Position numbers and translations under genes: made by a program
The notes under the pieces: generated by a model
What the model was told of the DNA's origin: nothing
What the model saw: only the letters and a program-made list of their open reading frames with translations
Databases searched by the model: none
From: Wandonia sp964447015
GTDB lineage: Bacteria; Bacteroidota; Bacteroidia; Flavobacteriales_D; Crocinitomicaceae
DNA: 14,416 bases
Reading direction: 5' to 3'
Assembly: GCA_964447015.1 (NCBI GenBank)
Contig: CAYUQU010000082.1
Span: forward strand, 1-14,416
In this document: positions 1-6,063 of the stretch, piece by piece
How positions within the stretch are numbered: the first letter of the stretch is position 1
How the letters are laid out: every line of letters starts with the position of its first letter

Positions 1-492
1 CATAACGATGACCAACGATACAAAGAAAAATTTGTCAATCTAACATCAGACCTAATAGTTAATAAATCTGTTGATGATGGCGATATAAATTCCGATGTAA
101 GTGATGAATATATAAAGCAGTTGATTCAGAAAGGCTTTTTAAAAGATTCGACAGTGCTAATTGTGTTAATCGGAAATAAAACCAAGTGTCGCAAACATGT
201 GGATTGGGAGATTAGTGGTGCTTTAAATTTAAAGGTCGGTGATCAATATGCAGGTCTAATCGGTTTATTGCTGCCAACTCATACAGATTATGGAAAAGAT
301 ACATATTCAACATCAAATGTTCCCGAAAGATTAGCTCATAATCTTGACTCTGGTTATGCAGTCATTCGTGACTATACAACTGATCGTAAAAAGATTCAGT
401 CTTATATCGAGTTAGCATATAAAAATCGAACTTCTAAATCTGATAAAAGGAATAATTCTAAGACTCAAATGAAAACTAATACATGTAGTTGA
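1..492 (+). CDS. TIR-like (DUF1863/MTH538, ThsB-like) protein, 5' truncated by window edge
   Basis: The reading frame is open from base 1 to the stop at 490-492, giving 163 residues of a gene whose start lies outside the window. It begins with HNDDQRYKEKF, the segment that follows the first strand in DUF1863 proteins. A VDDGDI stretch (24-29), YIKQLI (37-42) and the hallmark block LKDSTVLIVLIG (47-58) with HVDWEIS (66-72) come next. E70 sits where the conserved acidic residue of the WxxWEI region is expected. The family has a flavodoxin-like TIR fold. In Thoeris, ThsB members make a cyclic ADP-ribose-type signal that activates ThsA, and other members act alone or with other effectors. No ThsA partner is visible because upstream sequence is missing. 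The C-terminus after about residue 140 is polar and K/N/S-rich and probably disordered. The family call is firm. A defence role is inference, helped by the adjacent AbiE-like module. Confidence 0.8.
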   Translation, partial: HNDDQRYKEKFVNLTSDLIVNKSVDDGDINSDVSDEYIKQLIQKGFLKDSTVLIVLIGNKTKCRKHVDWEISGALNLKVGDQYAGLIGLLLPTHTDYGKDTYSTSNVPERLAHNLDSGYAVIRDYTTDRKKIQSYIELAYKNRTSKSDKRNNSKTQMKTNTCS

Positions 493-594
493 TTCAGAAA
501 AAGCGGTTTTTACGATATGAACTATGTTGAAACATCTTGGTATACTCAACAAAAAATTCAAAGCTAATCACTAACTATTTAGACAGGGAATATA

Positions 595-1851
595 TCATAC
601 ATACTTACAAATCAACAAAATGTCAAAACTTTTCACATCAGACTTTGGTACAACCCTAATCACTATTTCTTTGTTTCCTGCAGGTAATTCTACATCTACA
701 AAATCAACTTTCCCCTTCCCGAAAAATAGTTTATCAGGTGATTTTGGATTATAAAACAAATCTGCCAACGGATATGAATGAACTTCCTTTTTTCTATCTC
801 TAAAAAATTCAACCTCCAGAACTAAATTATTTTGAGCCTCTATTGGATTCAAGATTATGTTGGATAAACGGAGTGCGTCAAACTTATCATCCACATAAAT
901 AGTTCGTGTTTTAAGTTTAGAACCATTCGCATTCAAGTAGAAGTTATATGGAGGATACGGACTAGAAACTTCCTCATTATCTACCGTAGCCACAGGAATA
1001 GCTTCCATTCCTTCCTTAACTCCCTTAATAACCTCATCCATAAGTTGTTTCACTCGTTCCAATGAAATATCCCCTTGTTCTGCAAACTTAAGCATCATCA
1101 ACCCTGGATTGTCAATTGAGTTTGATTGTTGCACCAAAATAGATAAAACTCTATCTTGTAATACCTTTGATTTTGAAAGCGTACCCTTTAAATGCCTGCC
1201 CAATATACGAGCAGCAGCAACTACTGTTTCAAAATCATCAGTGAAAAGATCCAAATGTTTTTCATAAGCCTCATCTGCAACAAAAGACCAATAATTATCA
1301 ATGATTTGATATAAATCAATCAAATCTTTTTCACGGTCGGGCTGTTTATCACCCCACGATAAAAGCTTTAAAATAAAAATTCCATGCAGTGGCGGAATTG
1401 GTATAGCTACAGACTGATCTTCATCAATGTAATACTCCTCTAATTCTTCATTTAATTCGCGATAACCAAGCACGGACAATTCAATGTCCCGTTCATCAAA
1501 ATTCACCGTATAATCTTGTTCAATCTGCCCAAATGGAAGTAAATCAATTACAGTTTCTCCCAATTTCCAATTGAGTCTATAAGGATCTAAAGTCGCCTCA
1601 AAACCTTTTGTTAGAAGCTCATTCTTCAAGTGATTATAATCCTCCATTGTATCCACCATAACAGCAAAATCAATATCACGTGTACCACGTGAAGGTTTAA
1701 TCCCTTGACGGTAAAAATGAACATCCCTCGCTTGTGCTCCAATCAAAAAATAATGAATCGGCACAGCTTCAAAGACCTTAATGAGTACTTGAAAAGCCTC
1801 TTGGTGTTCGCCAAAAATGTACTTTTTAAATGAATTATAGGTAGCGCTCAT
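595..1851 (-). CDS. AbiEii-like nucleotidyltransferase (toxin of a type IV-like TA module), 418 aa
   Basis: This is the second gene of a minus-strand pair; its start overlaps the end of the upstream AbiEi-type gene by 17 bases, so the two are probably translated together. A polymerase-beta-type nucleotidyltransferase core is visible: FLIGAQARDV (35-44), then RGTRDIDFAV (55-64) with the paired metal-binding D59 and D61, and a third acidic residue D103 in VIDLLPFG. A helical segment with KLLSW (162-166) and DREKDLIDLYQII (172-184) matches the Lys and Arg/Asp-rich helices of the AbiEii/MenT group. Toxins of this class transfer nucleotides to RNA targets such as tRNA and stop growth; that activity is known for relatives and inferred here. 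Residues from about 300 to 418 form a separate, strand-rich extension that the compact AbiEii toxins do not need, and I do not recognise it. Class call strong, toxicity uncertain. Confidence 0.75.
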   Translation of the reverse strand: MSATYNSFKKYIFGEHQEAFQVLIKVFEAVPIHYFLIGAQARDVHFYRQGIKPSRGTRDIDFAVMVDTMEDYNHLKNELLTKGFEATLDPYRLNWKLGETVIDLLPFGQIEQDYTVNFDERDIELSVLGYRELNEELEEYYIDEDQSVAIPIPPLHGIFILKLLSWGDKQPDREKDLIDLYQIIDNYWSFVADEAYEKHLDLFTDDFETVVAAARILGRHLKGTLSKSKVLQDRVLSILVQQSNSIDNPGLMMLKFAEQGDISLERVKQLMDEVIKGVKEGMEAIPVATVDNEEVSSPYPPYNFYLNANGSKLKTRTIYVDDKFDALRLSNIILNPIEAQNNLVLEVEFFRDRKKEVHSYPLADLFYNPKSPDKLFFGKGKVDFVDVELPAGNKEIVIRVVPKSDVKSFDILLICKYV

Positions 1852-2830
1852 AAATCATTTTTGCAATTTCTACACATCGACCATCACCAGTTTCCATCAA
1901 GTCAGCATAAGCTAAAATAGGAGGTACACAATTTTTAGGTGTGTTAGTTTCTGGTAATTTTTCCCAAAAGTGCTCATACACATAAATATCACCTGCTGCA
2001 TCTGGAATCCACTGGTAATTCTTCATTAAGTTTTGATGCGTTTCCCGAGAATAAACAACAAACTTTTCTGGCTGCAAATGATTCGTCAGTGTATCCCCCG
2101 CAGGTTCTCCACCCCAAAAAGTGTCTTCACCAAAATTCACACCCTTCCAAGAAGCAAAAAAGTTCTTATCCGTGGATATATACCGTTTAACAAAAATAGA
2201 AGGCTTTAATCTTTTCGTATATTCATTTTGCCAACGTTGTACAAGGGCATCAACATCTTTAATAACCCACTGGTCACTTTTCTTTTTCAAGAGAAAACCC
2301 TCCTCTTTCAACCCTTCGAGTACTTTAGGAATTGTTCCCAAAGAAACCCCGGCCATCTCCGCCATTTCTCGATAAGTAGCATTAATTAGCGCATGATTCA
2401 AGAGAAATTGAAAAACAACCTTAATCCCTGTTTTAGTAAATGCTCTATTCTTCCTGTCCTCAGTTGGCGGTTGATTATGAATTCCGTCAATATGAATATA
2501 AATAGGATGTTTTTTCAACCACATATTACCCACACGATCAATATAATTAACCCCATTTTCCTGCAACACTTTTTTCGCATTCGGAGTAATATAATTCGCA
2601 GCAATCAAAATAGGGTGTTCTACTTCACGCATTGCAAGTAGGCCAGAAACCTGAGCAGGTCGAACCTCATTTTTAACAACTACCGCCAATTTATTATGAT
2701 TCAATTCAAAAAAAGCATCAATAACTGAACCTTGAGCGTTCAGTTTATAACTTAAACCCATGGTATTATCCAATTCATTTTTCAAATGAAGATAAGCCTG
2801 TTCAATAATTTGCCGTTCCTTTGTGTTCAT
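1835..2830 (-). CDS. AbiEi-type antitoxin / transcriptional regulator, 331 aa
   Basis: This is the first gene of the minus-strand pair. The N-terminal part (about 35-110) resembles the degenerate PD-(D/E)xK-like domain of large AbiEi-family antitoxins. D39 (VIDAFFEL), the VVVKNEVRPAQV strand-turn (50-61) and ILIAANYITPNAKKVL (74-89) followed by GVNYIDRVGNMWL (93-105) are the recognisable pieces. A winged-helix DNA-binding unit follows at about 131-192, with ATYREMAEMAGVS and GTIPKVLEGLKEEGFLLKKK. The remaining 140 residues (VKRYISTDKNFF onward) are the C-terminal domain that accompanies this type. AbiEi proteins repress their own operon and neutralise the nucleotidyltransferase without necessarily binding it stably. 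The ATG at 2828-2830 sits just downstream of a consensus promoter and palindromic half-sites, which fits autoregulation. Whether the nuclease-like domain is active is unknown; only K53 and nearby E55 look like candidates. Confidence 0.75.
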   Translation of the reverse strand: MNTKERQIIEQAYLHLKNELDNTMGLSYKLNAQGSVIDAFFELNHNKLAVVVKNEVRPAQVSGLLAMREVEHPILIAANYITPNAKKVLQENGVNYIDRVGNMWLKKHPIYIHIDGIHNQPPTEDRKNRAFTKTGIKVVFQFLLNHALINATYREMAEMAGVSLGTIPKVLEGLKEEGFLLKKKSDQWVIKDVDALVQRWQNEYTKRLKPSIFVKRYISTDKNFFASWKGVNFGEDTFWGGEPAGDTLTNHLQPEKFVVYSRETHQNLMKNYQWIPDAAGDIYVYEHFWEKLPETNTPKNCVPPILAYADLMETGDGRCVEIAKMIYERYL

Positions 2831-2876
2831 TTTATATCTCTATTCATGTTACATGAACAATACTTAGTTAATGAAC
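2825..2876. promoter_or_regulatory. Candidate AbiEi operator: nested GTTCAT/ATGAAC half-sites
   Basis: A 15-base palindrome TTCATGT-T-ACATGAA (2843-2857) lies between the promoter and the AbiEi start codon. The same half-site recurs outside it: GTTCAT at 2825-2830, which includes the start codon, and ATGAAC at 2871-2876, touching the -7 box. The outer and inner pairs share almost the same centre (2850.5 and 2850). Direct spacing between like half-sites is 17-18 bases. This arrangement suits cooperative binding by a dimeric repressor, most simply AbiEi itself. Confidence 0.5.
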
Positions 2877-2905
2877 AAAAGTAGTCAATTATCTTGAATG
2901 TCAAA
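2876..2905 (-). promoter_or_regulatory. Bacteroidota-type promoter of the first AbiE-like operon
   Basis: On the minus strand, TTTG (complement of 2902-2905) is followed after 18 bases by TACTTTTG (complement of 2876-2883), an exact match to the TAnnTTTG -7 element. Transcription should begin near 2869, leaving a leader of about 40 bases before the AbiEi start codon. The neighbouring ATGAAC half-site overlaps the -7 box by one base. Confidence 0.65.
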
Positions 2906-2942
2906 AGAAAGTATAAAAAATTCAAAGGAATAATTATTTTTA

Positions 2943-2967
2943 GTAATCAAAATAAATAACTGATTAC
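2943..2967. promoter_or_regulatory. Inverted repeat GTAATCA-N11-TGATTAC upstream of the small conserved gene
   Basis: Perfect 7-base arms at 2943-2949 and 2961-2967 are separated by an AT-rich 11-base spacer, the geometry of a dimeric regulator site. It lies 67-91 bases before the likely start at 3034. A near-consensus TACATTTC (2965-2972, last base differing from TAnnTTTG) overlaps its right arm. No regulator can be assigned. Confidence 0.35.
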
Positions 2968-2980
2968 ATTTCGTCATGCA

Positions 2981-3005
2981 ATAAACCCTAAAAATTGGGG
3001 TTTAT
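2981..3005 (+). promoter_or_regulatory. Leader hairpin ATAAACCC-N9-GGGTTTAT
   Basis: Perfect 8-base complementary arms (2981-2988 and 2998-3005) enclose a 9-base loop. No T-run follows on either strand, so it is not an obvious terminator. It would bury an ATG at 3004 in the stem, which is one reason to prefer the ATG at 3034 for the next gene. Confidence 0.4.
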
Positions 3006-3033
3006 GTTCAATCAAAATGTAAAGTTAAATCAG

Positions 3034-3378
3034 ATGATAATAAGCTATAACAACAAAAAATTTAGACCCGTTCAAAACACAGAAAATGGAGAAACCTCCA
3101 GCGAAACCATTTTTCACTATACCCAAGAAGGAAATATTCTCCAATCCACCTACAGCGGAGGAAAAGTCAAAACAGGTCACCTCATAGCCCTTGTAGATCA
3201 AAACGGAAACATCGACATGCGTTACCACCAAATCAACATCAAAGGAGAACTCATGACTGGTATTTGCCACTCAACCCCAGAAGTTCTTTCCAACGGAAAA
3301 ATCCGCCTCCACGAATCATGGCAATGGACATCAGGAGATAAATCAAAAGGAACTTCAATTTTAGAGGAGGTAAATTAG
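3034..3378 (+). CDS. Small conserved protein of the kind often labelled 'N-acetylglutamate synthase' in databases, 114 aa
   Basis: The product reads MIISYNNKKFRPV and continues with TENGETSSETIFHYTQEGNI, then YSGGKVKTGHLIALVD, IDMRYHQINIKGELMTG and RLHESWQWTSGDKSKGTS. I recognise this as a widespread family of roughly 110 residues in Bacteroidota and Firmicutes. The repeated short strands and G/N turns suggest a single small beta-barrel or calycin-like domain. The database name N-acetylglutamate synthase is common for it but unsupported: there is no GNAT acetyl-CoA motif. I chose the ATG at 3034 because homologues start at the M-I/N-Y-N-x-K-F block; the ATG at 3004 and TTG at 2995 would add residues with no family resemblance, and 3004 lies in a hairpin. 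No signal peptide or membrane segment is visible. It stands alone, followed by more than 1 kb without clear genes. Confidence 0.75.
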   Translation: MIISYNNKKFRPVQNTENGETSSETIFHYTQEGNILQSTYSGGKVKTGHLIALVDQNGNIDMRYHQINIKGELMTGICHSTPEVLSNGKIRLHESWQWTSGDKSKGTSILEEVN

Positions 3379-3416
3379 CTATATGTGGGATCGATTTGAA
3401 CAAAATTTATCCACCA

Positions 3417-3501
3417 AAAAGTGCAATAAAATACACTATTTACTACTTTTTCATGATTTATACCTCCAATTATCATTAAAAGTGCCATATAACGCACTAT
3501 T
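3417..3501. repeat. Pair of 24-base imperfect palindromic direct repeats
   Basis: Copies at 3417-3440 and 3478-3501 agree at 20 of 24 positions, beginning AAAAGTGC and ending CACTATT. The second copy is itself palindromic (AGTGC-N8-GCACT); the first has one mismatch in the symmetric arm. The 61-base period is close to six helical turns, so both would face the same side of the DNA. This looks like a paired protein-binding site, but no nearby promoter or partner is evident. Confidence 0.45.
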
Positions 3502-3550
3502 GAATGTCAAAAACAATTCCTTCTTCAAATTAACATTTCCTCTAAACGAG

Positions 3551-4286
3551 AAACAGGTTTAAGAGGGGGAAATAAGGTCTTCGTTCGTCATCACCACCCT
3601 GTTCAGAAAGCATCCAAACAAGCCTATACAAAGCTCCACTGCGTTCCGGGCTTGTTTGCACCGTTCCGCTTTGGTCGTGCTCAGAATTCCGCGCGCCCAG
3701 CTCCACTTGCTTTCTTCTCGGGGGCTCTTCCTCACTCAGTCGCGGCTACTCCTGCACCCCAGACCCCAATTTTGGTTGTTCGCTCTCGCTCTCGTTCTGT
3801 TCACTGGTGTGCAGCCGCCGCTTGTGTTAATGCTCGCCTGCTAGTCGCTCAGGCTGCGGGCTTGGTCCACCCCCGAAAAAGGATAGCCCTAAGGGTCTAA
3901 CCTTTGTCGTGGGTCACAGTTTTTGAAGTATACCGTGTGGAAATGCCAAGTTCGTCCGTAAACTACCTCACTAGGCATCTAAAATCTATCCTTCGATTGA
4001 CGTTTACGGTAGTCAAGCGTAAGCTTATTTTTTGCTTCGTTACTCTGCACAAAAAAACACTTACCCTTGAAAACGATTATACCTTCGAAAGTCAAAAACT
4101 CCGCCAAGCCCTTGTGCAAATTGCATAGGTCGCCAGTTGTCTGCTCCCCATCCACCTCTGGCTTTCACCTTCGCTCCACTCGCGGACGGCTCGCGTCTCC
4201 GAAATAACGCTCTTTCTAATCATCGAGCTTATTTCTTCGCATTATCCTTTTTTGGTAATGAATTCCCCCTTTTCTTAAACCTGTTT
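3551..4286. other. GC-rich noncoding element bracketed by inverted repeats
   Basis: The left end AAACAGGTTTAAGA + GGGGGAA (3551-3571) is repeated in inverse orientation at 4263-4286, where 14 and 7 bases match perfectly and three extra bases separate the blocks. Between them lies sequence unlike the surroundings: 3661-3900 contains 142 G or C in 240 bases, in a genome whose genes here run near one third G+C. No long reading frame exists on either strand. Several strong hairpins occur, including CAAACAAGCC/GGCTTGTTTG and CCGTAAAC (3956-3963)/GTTTACGG (4002-4009). No target-site duplication is seen at the ends, no transposase is present, and I see no match to tmRNA, RNase P, rRNA or tRNA. A structured RNA, a non-autonomous mobile element or a decayed repeat are all possible. 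Confidence 0.4.
3615..3658. repeat. Perfect 10-bp hairpin at the entry of the GC-rich block
   Basis: CAAACAAGCC (3615-3624) pairs exactly with GGCTTGTTTG (3649-3658) around a 24-base loop. It marks the point where composition switches from AT-rich to GC-rich and is the best single argument that this block has RNA or cruciform structure. Confidence 0.5.
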
Positions 4287-4388
4287 AGTTCATCCCTTCG
4301 TTTCAAAATCTATCTCATTAATTGAATCCCTCTTTATCACATTTCTGCCAACTGATGACAATCATAAATAAAAAAATGACAGCAAAGA

Positions 4389-4565
4389 TAGGTGGCTTCC
4401 GCCAAGATATAAAGGTCAAGCCCTACGGGTTTTGAAATAAAAATTTTATCCCAAGCGAAGTCGAGGGGCTCCACCCGAAATAATACGAATACTATATTCA
4501 AAAAACACTTTTCAAACCAAAATTTTTATTCCAAAAACCTTGACATCTCGGCTCCATCCACCTAA
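4389..4565. repeat. MITE-like long imperfect inverted repeat, TA at both ends
   Basis: Four collinear complementary blocks define two arms around a 72-base loop. TAGGTGG (4389-4395) pairs with CCACCTA (4559-4565), GCCAAGAT (4401-4408) with ATCTCGGC (4546-4553, 7 of 8), GTCAAG (4415-4420) with CTTGAC (4540-4545), and TTTTGAAATAAAAATTTT (4430-4447) with the segment at 4520-4537 (17 of 18). In total 37 of 39 bases pair, in order. The left arm carries two short insertions relative to the right. Outermost bases are TA on each side, which would suit a non-autonomous element of a TA-targeting transposon such as IS630/Tc1, though the TA may simply belong to the arms. No transposase lies in the window. 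Confidence 0.55.
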
Positions 4566-4683
4566 AAAATGGGCTTTCTTTTTTTCTTTTTTTTCGGCCT
4601 TTTATGGTCGTTTTTTTTCTCCTTTTCTTTTGAAAATATATGCGAAGAGGAACGATAAGCAACTTAATTTAAAAACTATAATT

Positions 4684-4887
4684 ATGTATCATGTAAATCC
4701 AGCAGTCACGAAAGCCTTATTGATGAGGTTAGATAAGAAATCCTTTATCAGCGAAATCGATTACATCAAACAACGCACCATAGATTCCAAACCAGGAACA
4801 ACAGAACGCGCCAAATTTGTACGACTATATCTGTGGTCCGTGAACCATTATCAATCCAATCACCAAAAGCCCTCCAATAGGCCCTAA
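4684..4887 (+). CDS. Unrecognised small protein, 67 aa, possibly damaged at its end
   Basis: The ATG at 4684 opens MYHVNPAVTKALLMRLD, continues as KKSFISEIDYIKQRTIDSK and GTTERAKFVRLYLWSVNHYQ, and stops at 4885-4887. I do not recognise the family. The composition up to residue 56 is that of a folded, helical, soluble protein, while the last dozen residues (SNHQKPSNRP) look like read-through into noncoding sequence. In the +2 frame the same region reads SIQSPKALQ, a TAG, then ALTNIPELK and a TAA at 4908-4910, which has a more protein-like composition. A frameshift plus a point mutation is one explanation. An upstream extension to 4540 would run through T-rich sequence coding for poly-Phe and is rejected. 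A good terminator follows, so the region is at least a transcription unit. Confidence 0.4.
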   Translation: MYHVNPAVTKALLMRLDKKSFISEIDYIKQRTIDSKPGTTERAKFVRLYLWSVNHYQSNHQKPSNRP

Positions 4888-4899
4888 CCAATATCCCCG

Positions 4900-4956
4900 A
4901 ACTAAAATAACCAGGTATCCAGTGGCTGGTCATTTCAGTCGTGGTTTATTTTGGTT
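4900..4956 (+). repeat. Extended hairpin just before the terminator
   Basis: Bases 4900-4910 (AACTAAAATAA) pair with 4946-4956 (TTATTTTGGTT) over 11 positions, including one T-G wobble. The stem can be prolonged by CCA/TGG with one bulged base. An alternative inner hairpin ACCAG/CTGGT (4910-4914/4926-4930) competes with it. It may help termination or stabilise the transcript end. Confidence 0.4.
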
Positions 4957-4959
4957 AGT

Positions 4960-4987
4960 AGCCCTCCGCTTCGCGGGGGGCTTTTTG
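4960..4987 (+). terminator. Rho-independent terminator
   Basis: A 9-bp stem, AGCCCTCCG (4960-4968) with CGGGGGGCT (4974-4982, one wobble pair), closes on a CTTCG loop and is followed by TTTTT (4983-4987 with the stem's last T). It terminates plus-strand transcription from the small gene before it and isolates the LuxR-led group downstream. Confidence 0.8.
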
Positions 4988-5074
4988 GCTATAAGTCAGT
5001 AAAATCGGAATTATTCGATTCCTAAATTAAGACTATTTCAAAATAATTTCATAGTTTTGAACTAAGTTGTTTAT

Positions 5075-5107
5075 TACATTTAATGACTTGTCAATCAATT
5101 AAATGTA
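5075..5107. promoter_or_regulatory. 10-bp inverted repeat upstream of the PAS-LuxR gene
   Basis: TACATTTAAT (5075-5084) and ATTAAATGTA (5098-5107) are perfect inverse copies around 13 bases; a smaller palindrome TGACTTGTCA (5084-5093) is nested at the left. The site lies 77 bases before the regulator's start. The best -7 candidate, CATATTTG (5153-5160, first base off consensus), is downstream of it, so the repeat would be in activator or repressor position. It is the only clear regulatory-looking feature in the 4988-5183 intergenic stretch. Confidence 0.4.
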
Positions 5108-5183
5108 TGATTTAGCTTTAATTCAATAAACAACGGGTTATTTTAATAATTTCCATATTTGACAGGAACCAAAACGAATAGAG

Positions 5184-5987
5184 ATGAACAAAAGGTATGA
5201 CGTAATTCATCATATTTGGAATTCACATGACAATTATTTGGGTAAGAACCAAATTTCGCTAGAAGGGTTTGACGTTGCACGTTTTATGTCAAACATTTTT
5301 TGTCCAGGCCCCTTCTACTATTACATCATCGATTCCCCAACATTGACATTTGATCAGGTAAGTTCAAACACTGAAGAATTATTCGGAATTTCACCAGCTG
5401 ATTTTTCACTTGAACGACTAATTGAAAATATCCATCCAGACGACATTGAGTTTGTAATGAAGTGCGAAGATATTGTAGCCTATTTTTTGAAAAATCAAGT
5501 TACACCAGATAAAATGTTGAACTACAAAATCAGTTATTGTATTCGGCAAAAAACCATAAACAGAGGTTATCGACTGTTTTTAGTGCAAACAATCACATTG
5601 AAAACAACAAAAGATGGCGCTCTTCTAAAAGTTTTTGGATCTCATTCAGATATAAGTCACATCACCACTTTTAATAATCATAAACTCTCTTTTATAGGTT
5701 TAAATGGAGAACCATCGTACTTAGAAATTGATGTTTTTAATAATCAAGTACTTAACGGTTACAAACCATTTGAATTATCTCGTAATGGAGACTCCCCAGG
5801 ATTTACCGATAGAGAATTAGAGATTATTCGTCTATTAGCAAGTGGTGCCTCAACAAACACAATTGCAGAAAGACTTCATATTAGTCGTCATACAGTTGAA
5901 ACCCATCGCAAAAATATTTTACGGAAATCAAAGACAAAAAGTACTACTGAAATGATTGTTGACTGCATTAAAAGTGGATATATCTAA
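5184..5987 (+). CDS. PAS-domain LuxR-family transcriptional regulator, 267 aa
   Basis: Residues about 44-165 form a PAS_3-like sensor: YYYIIDSPTLTFDQVSSN, then TEELFGISPADFSLERLIENIHPDD (63-87) and the last strands LLKVFGSHSDISHI (147-160). A LuxR/GerE helix-turn-helix fills residues 207-265, with FTDRELEIIRLLASG, STNTIAERLHISRHTVETH and a final KSKTKSTTEMIVDCI. There is no receiver domain, membrane segment or signal peptide, so it is a cytoplasmic one-component regulator; its ligand is unknown. This architecture is very common in Flavobacteria. It starts 197 bases after a terminator and is followed at 76 bases by a FISUMP lipoprotein on the same strand, whose expression it may control. The ATG at 5184 has little Shine-Dalgarno signal (AGAG five bases upstream), normal for this phylum. 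Confidence 0.88.
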   Translation: MNKRYDVIHHIWNSHDNYLGKNQISLEGFDVARFMSNIFCPGPFYYYIIDSPTLTFDQVSSNTEELFGISPADFSLERLIENIHPDDIEFVMKCEDIVAYFLKNQVTPDKMLNYKISYCIRQKTINRGYRLFLVQTITLKTTKDGALLKVFGSHSDISHITTFNNHKLSFIGLNGEPSYLEIDVFNNQVLNGYKPFELSRNGDSPGFTDRELEIIRLLASGASTNTIAERLHISRHTVETHRKNILRKSKTKSTTEMIVDCIKSGYI

Positions 5988-6063
5988 CTTAATATCCCTG
6001 ATTTCAGGTATTTTAAAAATGAAAATTGATGTATATTTTTGTAGAAATCATAATAATACTGCT

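Noticed and set aside
1..492. A complete Thoeris system
   Set aside because: Only a TIR-like fragment is present; no SIR2/SLOG ThsA gene occurs in the window, and upstream sequence is missing.
493..594. AAAAAGCGGTTTTT after the TIR-like gene as a terminator
   Set aside because: Only a five-base A/T stem; too weak to call.
3652..3900. Overlapping 60-80-residue frames on the plus strand of the GC-rich block
   Set aside because: They arise from low stop-codon density in GC-rich DNA; two frames overlap each other, have R/A/L/P-biased composition and no start context or family resemblance.
4137..4325. 62-residue frame at the end of the GC-rich block
   Set aside because: Compositionally biased, runs through the right inverted repeat, no homology recognised.
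3379..4683. CRISPR array, tRNA, tmRNA or RNase P RNA in the gene-poor stretch
   Set aside because: No regularly spaced repeats, no cloverleaf, and none of the conserved core segments of these RNAs are present.
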